Positions 50,001 through 51,712 of a stretch of 51,712 bases of DNA are shown piece by piece. The notes beneath the pieces were generated by a model. That model was not told where the DNA came from. It ran no database searches and was given only the letters and a program-made list of their open reading frames with translations. The stretch is from Petrotoga sp. UBA5851 (lineage in GTDB: Bacteria > Thermotogota > Thermotogae > Petrotogales > Petrotogaceae). Positions within the stretch are counted from its first letter, which is position 1. Each line of letters begins with the position of its first letter. Location: NCBI GenBank assembly GCA_002431635.1, contig DJGH01000019.1:47427-99138 (forward strand). The letters run 5' to 3'. Made by a program: the position numbers and the translations under genes.

Positions 50001-50508
50001 TTTTTTTGCTCATCCATATATCTCTTCCACCAACAGACTTCTGATCTCCGAAGGTTCCTTTTGTGGTTACATAAGCGGTGCTTTCTGTACTATCAACCCA
50101 TATATCCCAATCCTGAAGTGTAGTACTCAGTTCCGGGACAAGAGTAATATTTTCCCATACCTGCTTGCTTTCGTTGTATTCAGCTCTGAAAAAATCATAA
50201 TCCCTTTCCGCGGAGATATACCTTCCGAAGTACATGACAACTTTCCCGCCGTTTCTCAGAACAAAAGGACTTATCTCATTTTCAGCGGTATTTATATCAC
50301 CCGGCACCTTCTGCGGTGCTGTCCACTGATTTGATTCAAGCCTGGAATAAAATATGTCATAGTTTGGACCGGCATAATAGATCACATTTTCAAAAAAACA
50401 CGGCATCCTTTCCATTCCGCTTGAGTTAAAAGACGGCATCAGTACATCAATACCAAAAAAAAGTACTGCCTGGGCTATAACCATAAGTACCATAAAAAAT
50501 TTTCTCAT
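47059..50508 (-). CDS. Large exported multidomain metallophosphoesterase
   Basis: A 1149-residue protein. I chose the ATG at 50508 behind GGGGAGGTTGA, which gives a proper signal peptide (MRKFFMVLMVIAQAVLFFG). Domains: PD40/WD40-like propeller repeats to about 290 (GGRDIWMSKK, GGYDLYCYD, GGYDIYIA); two OB-fold-like domains, about 300-390 (VYDGQTVEVEGTACVS...) and 400-510; a TolB-like propeller about 570-790; a linker; and a calcineurin-like phosphoesterase about 910-1149. The last has DTH (Asp918, His920), VITGDITD, PGNHD (984-988), FAHHN and GHRH (1098-1101), a complete dimetal site. The combination of OB folds and phosphoesterase recalls YhcR-type extracellular nucleases. It probably acts in the periplasm or outside the cell on nucleic acids or phosphodiesters (inference). 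Confidence 0.85.
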   Translation of the reverse strand: MRKFFMVLMVIAQAVLFFGIDVLMPSFNSSGMERMPCFFENVIYYAGPNYDIFYSRLESNQWTAPQKVPGDINTAENEISPFVLRNGGKVVMYFGRYISAERDYDFFRAEYNESKQVWENITLVPELSTTLQDWDIWVDSTESTAYVTTKGTFGDQKSVGGRDIWMSKKTNGKWSVPVNVAEVNSSSDEWSVAVAPDGKIWFDSSRSDSTGGYDLYCYDPAKKSIDHPAEDINTMYNERSPWTDGKILIFSSADRKGNAGGYDIYIATLPKEQQSLPEKTESIKQDGDVKIMTITNLRSKVGDSYVYDGQTVEVEGTACVSTGQWHDKANYFSITDGTSAVLIYANGFAEPKVKKGDMVRVRGKVSIAGYTSDVNSLFVLPQSPEDITILSADNKLVESTILFTDTSKENFKAFESMPVTIFGKLHQYDNDGIARGFYVDGSSDKNFDDQAGGIKIKFYSYADVDITNLSNGDFVTVNGILVQDKDKNFYIRLTDIYSVKKQPKKMIDFLTTVAKADLVAIEQKPVSNYIEYSFPKDFQAITGLKVLKGTNIAQDMQGVFNGEKYFLAMHKLEGTRVSDMAPWLYTVDSSKNVISRINMSGEVDYIDANKENLIFSIRVTPENPKSSRDIYLMNIATNKVSIVSDSMSDDIEPAINSDSTAAAFTRIVNGRYTLIIKDLKSGKEKVVCENARKASWKGASIVFQVYNGSNWDIAEYDSMSSKISFVLNSKFNEFYPAVSKNGDLLFMADYDSVSEVYVYSSSRKSIVKAIEAAYSPDKPFWAEKDMVGATIKTESIYNLAAKEVPTSVPVSGVIKKAEGLIDSPRFGCPSIILNNERILKVQLAQNTLKQVSISGKSGSYNVPVISDGRAVIPSYVPDGLYDLNTISEKDGVFYESREPNSVFLTKEKSEIKILQITDTHMGLSKKAENKDGLKVLIEKANNENADFIVITGDITDSAQYYEQDYPYLVNTMDELCNIPAFIVPGNHDSQSAGKVVGKEIWKKVIGPVKWSFTYADWYFIGMDTGDNPYGLVNGDVSNEQISWLAQELKTAKDANMKIALFAHHNMFDTRWNFFEKEEVRSTLVRMLSNSNVLLAAFGHRHSDTVDFYANITAVTTQNCLEKEKAGFRIIILDSFGIKSLNMSDPITSF

Positions 50509-50676
50509 ATTCAACCTCCCCAAAAAATTATCTACAATAAAGATAGTAATAAAAATTACATATAAAAACAAACGGATTTTACTTAATGGAGAAAGATATA
50601 AACAAAGAATCGGGTATAAAAACTCTTTTTTAATGTGAAAGGTCATTAATCATTTTGTTTCATCCACAAACAAAAT

Positions 50677-50700
50677 AGCGGCATGCTTACGCATGCCGCT
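50677..50700 (-). terminator. Terminator of the CPBP protease gene
   Basis: AGCGGCATGC (50677-50686) and GCATGCCGCT (50691-50700) form a perfect 10-bp stem with a 4-base loop. On the minus strand it is followed by ATTTTG. It lies 12 bases after the stop codon of the CPBP gene. Confidence 0.82.
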
Positions 50701-50711
50701 AAAAACAATTG

Positions 50712-51410
50712 TTAAAACGTTATATTAGTTGGTCCAATAATGTGTAAAAGCAGTACGAAGATATTTATCATCAGATGAGTAAGTATAGAGTATAAAAGAT
50801 TCTTTTCTTTTAAATAAACAATACAGAAAAGGATTCCCGTGATAAAAAAGTGGGTAAGTCCGTAGATACTGTCACTCATATGCATGAAAGAAAACAAAGC
50901 TGAAACGATTATCACAGAGTAAACTGTACTGATTTTAAATTTTTTATTCAAAAATTCAAAAAATAAACCTCTAAAAAGTACCTCTTCATAGATCACTATC
51001 ATTGGAAAGAACAACCATGAAAGCAGAATATTTAAAAAATTATTTCTGCCTTCAAAATCGAATAAACCTAAGTTTTCAATATTAAAGGTTGTTATTGATT
51101 TGATGAAAGAATTTTCACTATGGAAAAATTCTTTTACTGAAGGATTTATTGAAAGAATACCCTGATAAACAAAAGAAACCGCAATTATTATTGCCCCATA
51201 AAAAAGAGACATAATTAAAATCCGTAAAAGACGCTTATCCTTATAAAAATCAAAACGTATCATCTTAAGATACTGCCTATTTTTATACATGATAACGGAT
51301 GCAATAACCATTAAAATAATAGTTACTATTTTGACAGGTATCAAAAGGTTAATTATTTTGAAAAATAAACCATATAGCAACATGATTATGAAAAAGATAT
51401 TTTCTGTCAT
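50712..51410 (-). CDS. CPBP family intramembrane metalloprotease
   Basis: A 232-residue membrane protein with about six to seven helices. The CPBP (Abi) motif 1 is YEEVLFRGLFFEFL with Glu142-Glu143 and Arg147. Motif 2 is FSFMHMS (His177), then LTHFFITG (His187), and a late THLMIN (His212). These residues form the metal site of Rce1-like proteases. Bacterial members process peptides, give immunity to bacteriocins, or have unknown roles; no bacteriocin gene is seen here. The start is ATG behind AAGGAGAAG. It has its own terminator. Confidence 0.87.
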   Translation of the reverse strand: MTENIFFIIMLLYGLFFKIINLLIPVKIVTIILMVIASVIMYKNRQYLKMIRFDFYKDKRLLRILIMSLFYGAIIIAVSFVYQGILSINPSVKEFFHSENSFIKSITTFNIENLGLFDFEGRNNFLNILLSWLFFPMIVIYEEVLFRGLFFEFLNKKFKISTVYSVIIVSALFSFMHMSDSIYGLTHFFITGILFCIVYLKEKNLLYSILTHLMINIFVLLLHIIGPTNITF

Positions 51411-51712
51411 AACTTCTCCTTTTATATTAGTTGTTTAATATTGCATATAGCAGTGAATTAAGACCAAAGTAAATAATCAATAAACATTCTGATCTGTTGC
51501 TCTTAGAACACATAGTAATTTTTTTAAATATATACTTCTAAAAATTACTTGTAAGTATAATAAAACTTATTTAGCTAAACAATATAGATTTTAAATATTT
51601 TATATTACAATAAAATAAAGAAGAAGTTGCATTTAAACGAAATATAAAAGCAAAAAAAAATATAAAAAATTTATCTTAAAATTATAACAGAATTTCTTTT
51701 AAAGAATAAAAT
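51411..51712. other. AT-rich region at the right edge, no gene seen
   Basis: About 300 bases of very AT-rich sequence upstream of the CPBP gene. It contains several runs of A and T (for example near 51519 and 51650-51670) and TATAAT-like strings (for example 51556-51561), but no open frame of note and no palindrome I can support. It probably holds the CPBP promoter and the edge of a gene outside the window. Confidence 0.5.

Noticed and set aside
50509..50646. 46-residue N-terminal extension of the large phosphoesterase
   Set aside because: The internal ATG at 50508 has a strong GGGGAGGTTGA site and yields a normal signal peptide; the extension would bury it.
1..51712. CRISPR array, IS element, prophage, tRNA or rRNA genes
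   Set aside because: I looked for regularly spaced repeats, transposase or integrase motifs, tRNA cloverleaf landmarks (GGTTCRANNCC) and rRNA cores and saw none.

Overview
The window looks like a low-GC (about 38% by eye), gene-dense bacterial chromosome with no phage, IS element, CRISPR array, rRNA or tRNA that I could recognise. The likely host is a member of the Thermotogota, probably a mesophilic or moderately thermophilic lineage; this is an inference. The support is: substrate-binding proteins with signal peptides but no lipobox cysteine; a secretin, which implies an outer membrane or toga; a Memo (AmmeMemoRadiSam B) gene; a TM0106-type nuclease; glyQ/glyS as separate subunits; and sugar ABC operons like those of Thermotogota. 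Many genes start with TTG or GTG behind a strong Shine-Dalgarno sequence, and several promoters match TTGACA-N17-TATAAT exactly.

Layout. 1-2983: an ABC exporter half, a nitroreductase and a DUF2500 membrane protein. 2984-4661: a textbook FMN riboswitch and the riboflavin importer ribU, then a TudS-like (DUF523) Fe-S protein with its own promoter. 4690-8837: a tight seven-gene run of small-molecule-modifying enzymes (methyltransferase, APH-fold kinase, Nudix-GNAT fusion, GNAT-like protein, DUF4177, RdgB/Ham1-like pyrophosphatase, small acidic protein). 8844-9798: two minus-strand genes, the second (Imm5-like) much richer in GC and probably acquired. 9875-10546: a second methyltransferase. 10788-16706: a minus-strand sugar operon, ROK regulator - binding protein - two permeases - GH84 beta-N-acetylglucosaminidase, with a perfect palindrome next to the regulator start that is probably its operator. 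16962-18260: alpha/beta hydrolase and GNAT. 18294-22067: a second sugar ABC operon ending in a HAD phosphatase that seems to start at CTG.

22310-37641 is an uninterrupted plus-strand run. It begins with a compact type IV pilus/type II secretion-like locus (GspF/PilC platform, pseudopilin, an unknown protein, PilN/O-like, GspC/PilP-like, secretin) with no ATPase or prepilin peptidase nearby. It continues with Memo, Asp23, FakA-like, GlyQ, GlyS, an unknown protein, a TM0106-type nuclease, Era and a GalE-like epimerase, and ends at a clear terminator. 37875-43944 is a minus-strand operon: a complete branched-chain-type amino-acid ABC importer (binding protein, LivH, LivM, LivG, LivF) followed by an APC-family amino-acid permease.

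The most interesting regulatory feature is the leader of that operon (43945-44183). A consensus promoter is followed by a 35-codon leader ORF rich in Tyr and Phe, whose 3' part contains one strand of an antiterminator. The other strand of the antiterminator overlaps an intrinsic terminator just before the binding-protein gene. This is the architecture of ribosome-mediated transcription attenuation and points to aromatic amino acids as the sensed, and perhaps transported, ligand. The right end holds class II fructose-bisphosphate aldolase, a TIGR03960-type radical SAM protein, a 1149-residue exported multidomain metallophosphoesterase (propeller - OB folds - propeller - phosphoesterase) and a CPBP membrane protease, then about 300 bases of very AT-rich sequence.
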